From VXYL01 sp963422285 (GTDB lineage: Bacteria; Pseudomonadota; Gammaproteobacteria; Pseudomonadales; Azotimanducaceae), in the NCBI GenBank assembly GCA_963422285.2, contig CAXXJO010000001.1:186001-250000 (forward strand): a stretch of 64,000 bases of DNA, read 5' to 3'. The notes below the pieces were generated by a model. That model ran no database searches, was not told the origin of the DNA, and was given only the letters and a program-made list of their open reading frames with translations. Each line of letters begins with the position of its first letter. Position 1 is the first letter of the stretch. The translations under genes and the position numbers were made by a program. Positions 55,912 to 64,000 of this stretch are shown one piece after another.

Positions 55912-56391
55912 CTACTTCCCCTGCCGCTTGAAGATGCCGACGATGGCCCCGACGACCAAGCTGGTAATCACGGTGCCAAGAGCGCCTTGCAGCGCGGACC
56001 CGGCAGGCGTCGTCTGCTCAACTTGGGCTACCGCAGCAGCCACCTGATCGGCCGGCATGCCGGCGCTGGTCAGGGCGCTGAGCATGGCGGCTGCGTATTC
56101 CGCGTAGTAGTCGGGAAACACCACGGTGGTCATGATCCAGGAACTGGCGAAGATGATAGCCGCGCCGATCACGCCCAAGATCAGGCTGTTCAGCAGCTGG
56201 CCAGCCCAAGAGGAGGCGGCCGCGGTTTCGCGCAGCGCCAGAAAGACGATCACGACGTTTACGACGACCGATACGCCCACGAACACCGTTGGCACGACGA
56301 GATTGGTGTGCAGTCCCAACCCCGCCACGACAAAGCCGAGGACGCCGACGACGACGCCGAGGATCAGGCCGTATTTGACAGGTGCGTTCAT
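55912..56391 (-). CDS. DUF4199 family small membrane protein
   Basis: The 159-residue protein has four predicted membrane helices: YGLILGVVVGVLGFVVAGLG, VVPTVFVGVSVVVNVVIVFL, LILGVIGAAIIFASSWIMTT and GALGTVITSLVVGAIVGIF. A soluble stretch (DYYAEYAAAMLSALTSAGMP) lies before the last. The helix layout fits DUF4199; the function is unknown. It lies directly upstream of the ABC exporter genes and probably shares their transcript. Confidence 0.8.
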   Translation of the reverse strand: MNAPVKYGLILGVVVGVLGFVVAGLGLHTNLVVPTVFVGVSVVVNVVIVFLALRETAAASSWAGQLLNSLILGVIGAAIIFASSWIMTTVVFPDYYAEYAAAMLSALTSAGMPADQVAAAVAQVEQTTPAGSALQGALGTVITSLVVGAIVGIFKRQGK

Positions 56392-56609
56392 TTCTTATTC
56401 CTCTGACTAGGGTACGAACAGCTCGCGCCGTCGAGACGGCATGGGCAAGCCGCCAACAACCATTACCGCTTGCAGTTTGGATGTCAACGCAAGAAGACGG
56501 CGCTTTCGTACAATGCCCTGGCCTCATCGCGGACCGAGACCACCTCTCTGCCCGGCGGAATGCGGCCCACGACAACGCAACGGCACCTAGAACGGGAGGA
56601 GGACTCGAC

Positions 56610-57554
56610 ATGAGCACGACAAGGCAACGAATTCTCGGCGCGATGGCTATCGGCATGGCGCTCATCGTTCCGGCGGACGAGGACTGCAAGCCGTCCCGCT
56701 GGGGCGCGGACGACGAGATCGGCAGCGCCAATCTCGTCACGCCGCAGAGCGTGCTGGCGGCGGCGCAGCTGATCCGCACCGGCAAGACCTACAGCCTGGG
56801 CATCACCATCGACGCGACGACGCCGGCGTTTCCGCCGCGCAGCCTGTCCTTGCAGGTGGTGCAGCCCGGCCAGCAGCAGGGCCGAACCGCCTACCCCAAC
56901 TTCTCCTACAACGACGACCTGGTGCAAACCTGGCTGGGCATCGGCTCCCAGCTCGACGGCTTGGGCCACCTCGGCGGCCCTGGCGGCGTCTACTACAACT
57001 GCAACCGGGCCGAGGACTTCGCCGACATCAAGGGTCTCACCAAGCTCGGCATCGACAACATCCCGCCCATCGTCGCCCGGGGCGTGGTGCTCGACATGGC
57101 CGGACACGTCGGCGTCGCCGCCATGCATGCAGGGCAGTTCTTCACCACCGCCGACGTGGAAGCGGTGCAGAAGAAGCAAGGTACGCCCATCCGCGAAGGC
57201 GACGTGGTGCTGTTCCACACCGGCTGGACGGAGGCCATGCTGGCCACCGACCCCGACGCCTGGGTGGCTGGCGAGCCGGGGATGGCCGAGGAGGTGGCGG
57301 ACTATCTGGCGAGCAAGAACATCGTCGCCGCCGGTGCCGACACCTGGGGCCTGGACGTAGTGCCGCCCCAGCATCCGGAGCGGCCGTTCCAGGGCCACGT
57401 CACCCTGCTCAAGGAAAACGGCATCTACATCCTGGAAACCATGAACACCGGGCCGCTGGTGCGCGACGGCGCCTTCGAGTTCCTGTTCGTGCTCGGCCAA
57501 GCGAAGATCAAGGGCGCGGTGCAGATGATCATCAACCCGGTGGCCATTCGCTGA
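56610..57554 (+). CDS. Cyclase family protein (kynurenine formamidase-like fold)
   Basis: ATG 56610 follows a strong GGGAGGAGG site. The 314-residue protein has a short N-terminal hydrophobic stretch that may be a signal peptide. Cyclase-family segments follow: WGADDEIGSANLVTPQSVLA, GIGSQLDGLGHLGG, GVVLDMAGHVG, GDVVLFHTGWTEAM and GADTWGLDVVPPQHPERPFQGH. The metal-binding HxGTHxD motif is altered to GIGSQLDGLGH, as in a subgroup of this family. It probably hydrolyses a cyclic amide or ester; the substrate is unknown. Confidence 0.86.
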   Translation: MSTTRQRILGAMAIGMALIVPADEDCKPSRWGADDEIGSANLVTPQSVLAAAQLIRTGKTYSLGITIDATTPAFPPRSLSLQVVQPGQQQGRTAYPNFSYNDDLVQTWLGIGSQLDGLGHLGGPGGVYYNCNRAEDFADIKGLTKLGIDNIPPIVARGVVLDMAGHVGVAAMHAGQFFTTADVEAVQKKQGTPIREGDVVLFHTGWTEAMLATDPDAWVAGEPGMAEEVADYLASKNIVAAGADTWGLDVVPPQHPERPFQGHVTLLKENGIYILETMNTGPLVRDGAFEFLFVLGQAKIKGAVQMIINPVAIR

Positions 57555-57760
57555 CGGCCCCTGATCGCGTCAGCCTGTTGGCGTCGGTTCAGACGCCATG
57601 CCCGGGTTGGACAGCTGGACGCTTTCGCTTGTTGGGCGAAGATGGCGGACGCGCGACGTGCGCTGCCGGCAGGGCCGGCGGCGCGTCGAAACCAAGCGAC
57701 TGCTTGCGGGCAGGCAGGGCGGAAGGTAAGGTTCCAGCGATTCCATGCCGGAGCATCGAT

Positions 57761-58723
57761 ATGGCCGCAACCGCGCCGCCGCTGGTGGAGGCCGAACTGC
57801 ACGGGCTGTTCGCCCCCGACCTCTCCGTTCCCACTTCGTCGGGACGCTTGGTGATCGATGTCCTCCGTTACGATCTCACGGACGGAATGCTGCCGCCGAC
57901 CTCCACGCCCGTTCACGATGCGCGCCAACGCCAAGACGCGGCCGCCCGGGAGGCGTCGTTCTCCGAAAGCGCGTTCTTCGAGGAACACGGCTTCGTCCTC
58001 CTGCACCACGAATCCGCAGTGCGCGATTGGGATTCCGGCCCAGTGGTGGATCCCAGCCGTGGCGGAAGCGGCGCGGTTCCAGCGGCGACCAACGACATCG
58101 CCGCCGTCTACCTGCCGGAAGTGGACGCCTTGATTCGCACCCGGCTGCTGCCCGGCGTCCGCATCGAGATCCAGCAGCCCCCGGCGCTGCTGCGGCGCGG
58201 CCCCGGCACGGCGAATCCATACTACGGCCTCGCCGTCCACAACGACTACGGGCTGACCGCGGACGACTACCAGGACAATCTGGAGGCGTTCGGAACCCCC
58301 GAAGCCGCCCAGGGCTGGCGCGATCGCTACGAGCAGGATGACGTGCGCGGCTATCTGACCATCAACTTCTGGCGCACCGTGTACATGGACGAGCCGTTGC
58401 GGCACATGCCGCTCGCCGTCTGCGAGCCGCGTTCCATTTCCGCCGATGATCTGGTCCCTTCGGGCTTGGCGAACTTCACCTCCACAGGCAAGGTCAGCAA
58501 CCAGCAGAATTTGCGCTACAGCCCGGGCCACCGCTGGCACTACTATCCGCGCATGACCAGCGACGAAGTGCTCGCCTTTAAGAACTTCCAGTGCATGAAG
58601 AGCGACGCCGCGCCTGTGCTGCACAGCTGTTTCCATACCGCCTTCGCCGAACCTGGCGCTTCGCCACATGTCCAGAAGCGGCAGAGCTGCGAGCATCGAG
58701 TTGGGGTGTTCTTCCTCGACTAG
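57761..58723 (+). CDS. CmcJ/NvfI-type oxidoreductase
   Basis: The 320-residue protein fits the CmcJ/NvfI and GA4-desaturase group of Fe(II)/2-oxoglutarate-like oxygenases: VIDVLRYDLTDGMLPPTSTP, SFSESAFFEEHGFVLLHHES, a central YYGLAVHNDYGLTADDYQ with a His/Asp pair, and RGYLTINFWRTVYMDEPLRH MPLAVCEP. The C-terminus has AAPVLHSCFHTAFAEPGASP with histidines that could complete a metal site. Members modify secondary metabolites in fungi and streptomycetes; in bacteria the substrates are mostly unknown. It lies 206 bp after the cyclase-family gene in the same direction. Confidence 0.8.
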   Translation: MAATAPPLVEAELHGLFAPDLSVPTSSGRLVIDVLRYDLTDGMLPPTSTPVHDARQRQDAAAREASFSESAFFEEHGFVLLHHESAVRDWDSGPVVDPSRGGSGAVPAATNDIAAVYLPEVDALIRTRLLPGVRIEIQQPPALLRRGPGTANPYYGLAVHNDYGLTADDYQDNLEAFGTPEAAQGWRDRYEQDDVRGYLTINFWRTVYMDEPLRHMPLAVCEPRSISADDLVPSGLANFTSTGKVSNQQNLRYSPGHRWHYYPRMTSDEVLAFKNFQCMKSDAAPVLHSCFHTAFAEPGASPHVQKRQSCEHRVGVFFLD

Positions 58724-59038
58724 GACCTGTTGGCACCAGACACCCGAGGTGGCGCATCGGTAGCGCTTCTCCGCCCAAGCTATCGCCGCATACCCTCGAA
58801 TAATCCCTTGCGCTCACGGCTTTTTTCTTTGCAATTCAAATAGCTATAGCATCAACACAGCAGGGCCGCGGCACCAGTAGAGCGTTGGCAAGCGCCAGAA
58901 CCAACAACGACGCTGTTCGAGACCGGCTGCCCGCAACCAAGGCCGTACGCCTGTTCGCCACCGCCATCGCACAGGCTGCCGGCCTCCTGCTGCACGGCGG
59001 GGCAGCAGGAAGCCATCTTGTCGTCGGTGTCGGATGCT
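58724..59038. other. Gene-free interval
   Basis: No gene. An AT-rich patch with a T run (58820-58855) is the only notable feature, possibly termination of the preceding gene. Confidence 0.4.
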
Positions 59039-60602
59039 TCATCCGCAGTCCTCGCCGAGGGCCGCCAACGAGCCGTCCTCGCAGATCTGCCAGCGCCTTT
59101 TCGTCAACCAGAAGCTGACGAAATCGTCCACTCGGGCGGAGGCGTCCACTTGCTCCAGAGCGTTCGAGACCAGCTTGCGCAGCCAGCCGTCGCCCTTGGT
59201 GAGCAGGTACAGCTCGCCATCGTGGTCGATCCCTCGCCGTGCGTCCACCCGAGGCCCCAGGCTGTAGGTATTGGGAAAGCCGGCCTCGTCTGCCAGCGCT
59301 CGTTCCACATCGTCGAAGGTGATTCGCAGTTCCTCAATGGTCGCCATGTCACCGGAACCGAGGCCGTCGGCGTCAATGGCGAACAGCCGTCTGCGGGGAA
59401 GGTCGGTAAACACGTACCGACCCCGCAACTCGGGAATGCCGGCACCCCGGTAGACATAGCCGCCGCCGATGGCGAAGCCCTCGTCGTGATCGTACTGCGC
59501 CACCGGATACGCGAAGGGTTGCGGATCCGTTTCCGGGCGGGATAGACCGGGCCACGCCGCCTGTCCGCCTCGTGTCCGGTGGCGAAGGTGCCTTCCCTGA
59601 GCCGCCAGCCGTAGTTGGCGCCGGCGACGCCTAGATTTACTTCCTCGATCTGGTCCTGGCCGATATCGGCGATGAACATGCGGCCATCGACGTCCCAGGA
59701 GAACTGCCGCGGATGGCGCAGGCCGTAGGCCCAGATTTCCTCGGCGGCATGCTCGCTTCCGACGAACGGATTGTCGGCTGGAATGCCGTATTTGCGCCCG
59801 GCAGCGGTATCCAGCGGGTCGATGCGGGCGATGGCGCCAAGCGGCTCTGCCAAGCCTTGGCCGTAGTCCCGAGGATCACGGGCATGGCCGCCGTCGCCGA
59901 AACAGATGTAGAGCAGGCCGTAGTCGGCGGAGCCGGCACTGGCGGTGGGATTGAACGCGATGGCGCCAACGTTGTGATTCGCTGCGAACTGGCCGATGCG
60001 GAGGACTTCCCGCGAGGCGCCGGCGAAGACATCGGCACTCGGCTCGTCCGCGCTCCACTCGCGGATCACGCTCTCCTGGCCTTGGCCGCCCATGTCCGCG
60101 TAGTCGGCAATGCCGCTGTCCGGCCCGGCGCTGAACGCCGTGTACAACTTGCCGTAGCCCGGCTTGCCCTGATCCGCGAACTCGGGGGTGGAACGCGAAA
60201 CCCATGAACCGGCTTCGTTGGGGAACGCCGCGTTGTAGAAGTCCACGTCCTCGGTGCGCAGGTCGAGATAGACCGTGGACACCTTGCCGGCAGCATCCGT
60301 CAGGTAGAGGATGCCGCGATGTCGTTGAACGCCAGCCGCCCGGCACCCCCCGGAACTGGCAACAGGTACTGGATGCGGGCGTAGGCGTCGTTGGTTGCCC
60401 CTGGCTTGGCCGGGTCCTCGGTTTGCGGGGCCCGCACGAACGGGATCGCTGCGACGACCAGTTTCCCCTTGACGACTCTCTCCGGCAACGGATCGTCGAG
60501 CGGCGCCTGGCCAGGGACTTGCGAAGCGAAACCGACGAATGCCGCTGCCAACAGCGACGCCGCACCGTACCGGGACTTGGAGAACGGTTGGCGGGTCGCC
60601 AT
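59039..60602 (-). pseudogene. PQQ-dependent sugar dehydrogenase (soluble GDH family), two frameshifts
   Basis: From ATG 60602 (MATRQPFSKSRYG; an earlier ATG at 60629 is possible) a signal peptide and N-terminal region run to GGAGRLAFNDI. A one-base shift near 60315 is needed to continue as RGILYLTDAAGKVSTVYLDL. The beta-propeller core follows (NHNVGAIAFNP, DYGLLYICFGDGGHARDP, IWAYGLRHPRQFSWDVDGRM, DIGQDQIEEVNLGVAGANYG W). A second shift near 59535 leads to YDHDEGFAIGGGYVYRG and RYVFTDLPRRRLFAIDADG, ending at 59039. The order matches the family well. Such enzymes oxidise aldoses in the periplasm using PQQ. As assembled it is inactive. Confidence 0.82.
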
Positions 60603-60629
60603 CAGATGCTCCGTCGTACGCTCGATCAT

Positions 60630-60968
60630 ACACCCGCTCGGACGAACGGTCTTGCGATTGCGCATGGACGCCTGCCCCTGCCTGGGCCGAGGGGCATTTC
60701 GGACTTCGACCGGCAGCGAAGGGCACATTCGTCGAGCACGCCGGCAGCTGGAGCGGGCGTCGGATCACCCGAAGCGCCTAGCGGAGTGGCGCGGCGACTC
60801 GACGCGAAGGCGGCACCGGCGATTCCGCGGCTTGTTCTCGTCCGGCGCGGTTTGGGCGTCGAATGCGCACCCATGAGGCATGGTTCGGCAGCGTGGGGCT
60901 GATCGCCCGTTCCGCCGACACGCCGCGCCACGGCCCTATGAAGCACAGGGTCCCGCGCGGTGCGGATG
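60630..60968. other. Gene-free interval
   Basis: No supported gene between the dehydrogenase and the aminoacylase-family gene. Confidence 0.4.
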
Positions 60969-62666
60969 TCAGCCGCGCTGGAACTCCCGGATCACCTCGC
61001 CCGGACGGTTGCCGGTGTACTCGCCGTTCTCGATGACCACTTGGCCGCCGACCAAGGTGGCATCGTAGCCTCGGCTCTTCACCACCAGACGACCGCCGTT
61101 GTGCGGGAAGTCGTTGACGTACTCCGGGTGGCACGAACACAGGTTGTCGTAATCGATGACGTTGAGGTCCGCCTGCCAGCCTTCGCGAACGACGCCCCGT
61201 TCCTTGAGGCCCAGCACCTCGGCGGACTTCTCGGTAATGCGGTGAACCGCCTCCGGCAGGGAGTACACGCCGCGCCTGCGGGTCAACTCGCTGAGCAGGA
61301 AGGTGGGGGAATCGGCATCCGTGAACTGGCCCACATGGGCACCGGCGTCGCCTAGCATAGGCACGACGTAGGGCAGGCGCATGTAGTTCCACTGGTTCTC
61401 CAGGGCACCGCCGAAAGCCCATAGGTTCCACAACTCTCGGCCTTCCGATTCCAGCAGGCGCTCGACATAGATGTCCACCGGGTCCTTGCCGGATGCGTCG
61501 GCCAGCTGCTGCAAGCTGCGCTTGCGGTCCAGATCGAAATCGGGATATTCGTCCATGCCCAGCGGATGCAGGATGCGAGCCGCTTGGCCGAAGCCGCCGG
61601 CTTCCTTGGCTTCGGCGATCAGCGTCGCTTGCCGCTGCGGATCCCGCAGCGCGTCTACCCGCTCCCCGATGGTCGGCAGCTTCATCAGATCCACCCAGGA
61701 CGGGGTGCGCAGAAACGCTTGCTGCGCCAAGCCGAAGAAGGAGCCGCTCGGGCGGGTGTGGCAGATGGAAGTGATGCGGCAACCGGCTTCGTTGTTGCAC
61801 TGCAGGAACTCCGACCAGCGGGCGACGCCGCCGTCGCCGTCCGGGCCAGTGCCGCCGGAAAACAGCACTTGGCAGCCGATTTCGCCACCGCGCTCGAACA
61901 TCCGGCGCTCGATCTCGTAGCGGGTGCGCATATCCGGTGCCGCCTGGAACAGGCCGCCGATGCCGCCGCCGTCCACCACCGCCTGCTGGATGGCCTCGGT
62001 TTCGCGTTCGTCCGCCCAGGTTCCCGGCGTCAGACGTCCGTCCGGCACCCGGTGGCCGAGAAACCGCGATGTGGAAAAGCCCACCGCCCCTTCGGCCACG
62101 GATTCGCGCACCAGATCCACGATGCGCGCCAGTTCCTTCTCGTCCGCCTGCACGCCCTCGTCGCAGCTCTTGTCGCCCATGGCCTCGAAGCGCACCGCTG
62201 AATGGCCCACCAAGCCAACCACGTTCAGCGCCGGACGCAAGGATTGCACGGTGTCCAGATATTCCCCGTAGCTGGTCCAGTTCCAGGGCAGGCCATCGAT
62301 GATGGCCTTGGCGGAAATGTCCTCCACGGCCTCCATCAATTCGGCGAGATAGCGTCGATTCTCCGCGCCTACCGGTGCGAAGGTGACGCCGCAGTTGCCG
62401 ATCAACGCCGTGGTGACGCCATGGTAGGAGCTCGGCCGCATCTCCGGATCCCAGCCGATTTGGGCGTCCAAGTGGGTATGCAGGTCCACGAAGCCGGGCG
62501 TCACCAGCTTGCCAGTGGCGTCGATGACGCGGCCCGCTTGGGCGTCTGCAAGGTCGCCGATGCGGGAGATGCGTCCGCCATCGAGGGCTACGTCCGCCCG
62601 GAAGCCGTCGGCCCCGGTGCCGTCGATCACGGTGCCGCCCGAAATGATCAAGTCGTGAGTTGTCAC
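60969..62666 (-). CDS. N-acyl-D-amino-acid deacylase family amidohydrolase
   Basis: From GTG 62666, preceded by GGGGGAAC, the 565-residue protein shows an intact family pattern: HDLIISGGTVIDGTGADGFR, the metal site GFVDLHTHLDAQIGWDP, the cysteine-bearing IGNCGVTFAPVG and GLVGHSAVRFEAMG. SICHTRPSGSFFGL and GDAGAHVGQFTDADSPTFLL SEL (catalytic aspartate) follow. Relatives remove acyl groups from N-acyl-D-amino acids. The length is above the roughly 480 residues of classical D-aminoacylase and fits the longer amidohydrolase subgroup, so the exact substrate is open. Confidence 0.87.
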   Translation of the reverse strand: MTTHDLIISGGTVIDGTGADGFRADVALDGGRISRIGDLADAQAGRVIDATGKLVTPGFVDLHTHLDAQIGWDPEMRPSSYHGVTTALIGNCGVTFAPVGAENRRYLAELMEAVEDISAKAIIDGLPWNWTSYGEYLDTVQSLRPALNVVGLVGHSAVRFEAMGDKSCDEGVQADEKELARIVDLVRESVAEGAVGFSTSRFLGHRVPDGRLTPGTWADERETEAIQQAVVDGGGIGGLFQAAPDMRTRYEIERRMFERGGEIGCQVLFSGGTGPDGDGGVARWSEFLQCNNEAGCRITSICHTRPSGSFFGLAQQAFLRTPSWVDLMKLPTIGERVDALRDPQRQATLIAEAKEAGGFGQAARILHPLGMDEYPDFDLDRKRSLQQLADASGKDPVDIYVERLLESEGRELWNLWAFGGALENQWNYMRLPYVVPMLGDAGAHVGQFTDADSPTFLLSELTRRRGVYSLPEAVHRITEKSAEVLGLKERGVVREGWQADLNVIDYDNLCSCHPEYVNDFPHNGGRLVVKSRGYDATLVGGQVVIENGEYTGNRPGEVIREFQRG

Positions 62667-62904
62667 AGGTTTGTTCCCCCTTCCGTCCGCTGTGCGCAGA
62701 TGCCAAGTGCGAACGGCCGACAATACCGGCTATCGGCGATCCAATCAAGGGCTGTTCAGGCGACGGCTTTGCTGGGCAGGATCACGCCACCATCAGGCAT
62801 GGAGCTGGCAGGCTTGCCCTATGAGAGCGTCGGCAAGCAGCGTCGGCTGATGCCGCCCTTCAACATAGCCCAGGACCTGCCGCTCGGCGAGACGCCTCGT
62901 CGTG

Positions 62905-64000
62905 TCATTCCACAATCCCGTCGATCTTGCTAGATGCCCCAGAGCGAGAAGATTGAGCAGCCGGCAGTGATCGGACGCTTGGCATCCCAGAACGTCAGCG
63001 AACACCAAAACGCGACCGCCTCAGCGGAGGAAACGAGCTGGTGTTAGGAGGCGACACTCCTTCTCGGATCCGCAAGGGAAGAAATAACAGGGGTCGTCCA
63101 GCAGCACCGGGCACCCGTCCATCGGCCCCCACTTGGACAAACTCCAGGCTCTTGTAGAGGCCGGCGACTGCTACCTTCCAAGGTGCGAACGAGTATGGGC
63201 CGACGCCGAATATGGAAAAGTACGGTCGCTTCCTGTAGATCGTACTCGCACGGCACCTGACGGCGTCGGCATGCGAAGTCAGATATCGCCAAGCAGCCGG
63301 CGCAGATATTTGCAGTCGATCCGGCGACTCGCTCATGGCCCGCTGGGAAACCAGCACATGCCGGCGTGGCCCGCGTCGCCGGGCCACGCCGAGCTCTTAA
63401 GCAGCGGGAAGGCCGCCTCGGGCTCCACCGACACTTCCTCGCCGAGGGCGTTGGCGTATTTTCCACCCCGCAACGACAGCTCGAACACCCGACTGCAATC
63501 GGGCTTGACACCTAAGCGCTACCGGAAAGCCCTGGCGAACATAAGTGCTTGCGTCGATCGAAGTTATCGATATCGGATACTAGTCGCTCGCCACTCATAC
63601 CGAGACTCGACGACGGTGCTAGCGAACTCAATGTATCGTAGACCTCGCATCTGCGCCGAGTCGGCTGTGGTCCCTCCGATTCAGCGCGGCAGGGAAAGGT
63701 CACATACAGCGAGCAGGCGTCTACCGAAACCCCGAAGTAGCACTTGGCGTCGATGCGATAGATCGCCGCGCCATCCATAGGGCGGCTGTCGGGCCAAGCA
63801 TGGACGAGAGGCTTGCGGGCTACACTGGTCTTGCAAAGGACAGTGACTGTTCCTTCCCGGTTTTACAGCCACCGGAAATTCTTTCGGATCATCCATTCGG
63901 AAATGTCGAAATTCGCTCGCCCTGTACGCGCATCGAATTCGCACAAACGATCGATGTTGGATTTCGCTGGCAGATTTCCGCCGCCGGCTGCGCCGATTAC
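62905..64000 (-). pseudogene. Decayed Eco57I-like DNA methyltransferase, continues beyond window
   Basis: Minus-strand pieces in several frames retain the family order. They are VIGAAGGGNLPAKSNIDRLC (where VIGNPPWGG is expected), EFDARTGRANFDISEWMIRK NFRWL, then TSVARKPLVHAWPDSRPMDG AAIYRIDAKCYFGVSVDACS. MSGERLVSDIDNF, ELSLRGGKYANALGEEVSVE, HVLVSQRAMSESPDRLQ, AWRYLTSHADAV, SIFGVGPYSFAPWKVAVAGL and finally LLNLLALGHLAR follow. The catalytic NPPW is eroded to AAGG, and stops and frameshifts are frequent. It is the remnant of a restriction-modification enzyme; its 5' part lies outside the window. Confidence 0.72.

Noticed and set aside
54622..56406. 594-codon plus-strand frame opposite the ABC exporter
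   Set aside because: It lies wholly across the coupled exporter and DUF4199 genes; composition is histidine/glycine/arginine-rich and no motif is present.

Overview
The window reads as a GC-rich chromosomal stretch of an uncultured gammaproteobacterium-like organism. The basis is two large TonB-dependent receptors with a conserved plug motif, Tat and lipoprotein signals, an ABC exporter pair, a type I isopentenyl-diphosphate isomerase, and mixed catabolic hydrolases and dehydrogenases. No rRNA, tRNA or phage structural gene was seen. Many decayed genes, small inverted-repeat elements and nuclease-type accessory families (Uma2, Rpn, AAA-ATPase/PD-(D/E)XK, DUF4143) fit a genome in flux, such as that of a host-associated or sponge-type symbiont. 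The lineage is an inference.

Region 1 (1-6090) is a CRISPR adaptation locus: a partial WYL regulator facing a cas4-cas1 fusion, cas2, a short leader, and an array of 41 repeats and 40 spacers. No effector gene lies in the window. The array ends inside the N-terminus of a truncated secreted-protein gene.

Region 2 (6300-13400) holds a divergent amidohydrolase / enoyl-CoA hydratase pair, a secreted FG-GAP/ASPIC-UnbV protein, a methylase fragment, and an AAA-ATPase/nuclease gene flanked by direct repeats. Region 3 (13690-23640) is a surface-protein locus: FG-GAP lipoprotein, two related Sel1-type secreted proteins, a TPR lipoprotein, an unidentified exported protein and a 1398-residue TonB receptor. 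Region 4 (23785-29560) carries larE, larB and larC for the nickel-pincer cofactor. A Tat-exported Fe-S aldo/keto reductase sits at the head of the larC-larB unit, but no larA is present.

Region 5 (29690-40270) mixes intact genes (Uma2, MDR dehydrogenase, DUF6265, coiled-coil membrane protein, exonuclease III) with a cluster of pseudogenes and a 766-bp inverted-repeat element. Region 6 (40366-44761) is a second TonB receptor, paralogous to the first, shifted out of frame at a ten-base G tract. Region 7 (45022-64000) contains an Rpn-type nuclease, a ketopantoate reductase-like gene, an alpha/beta hydrolase with a DUF418 protein, idi, a heterodimeric ABC exporter with a DUF4199 protein, a cyclase-family protein, a CmcJ-like oxidoreductase, a frameshifted PQQ-type sugar dehydrogenase, a D-aminoacylase-family enzyme and a decayed DNA methylase at the right edge.

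The least expected signals are a family of four GGTAGTG-ended elements with 8-bp target duplications (one carrying two unidentified ORFs between 20-bp direct repeats), a separate 100-bp element with a perfect 8-bp duplication, the TonB receptor / Sel1 / TPR / FG-GAP locus with a TonB-box-like motif in a Sel1 protein, and the join between CRISPR array and truncated gene.
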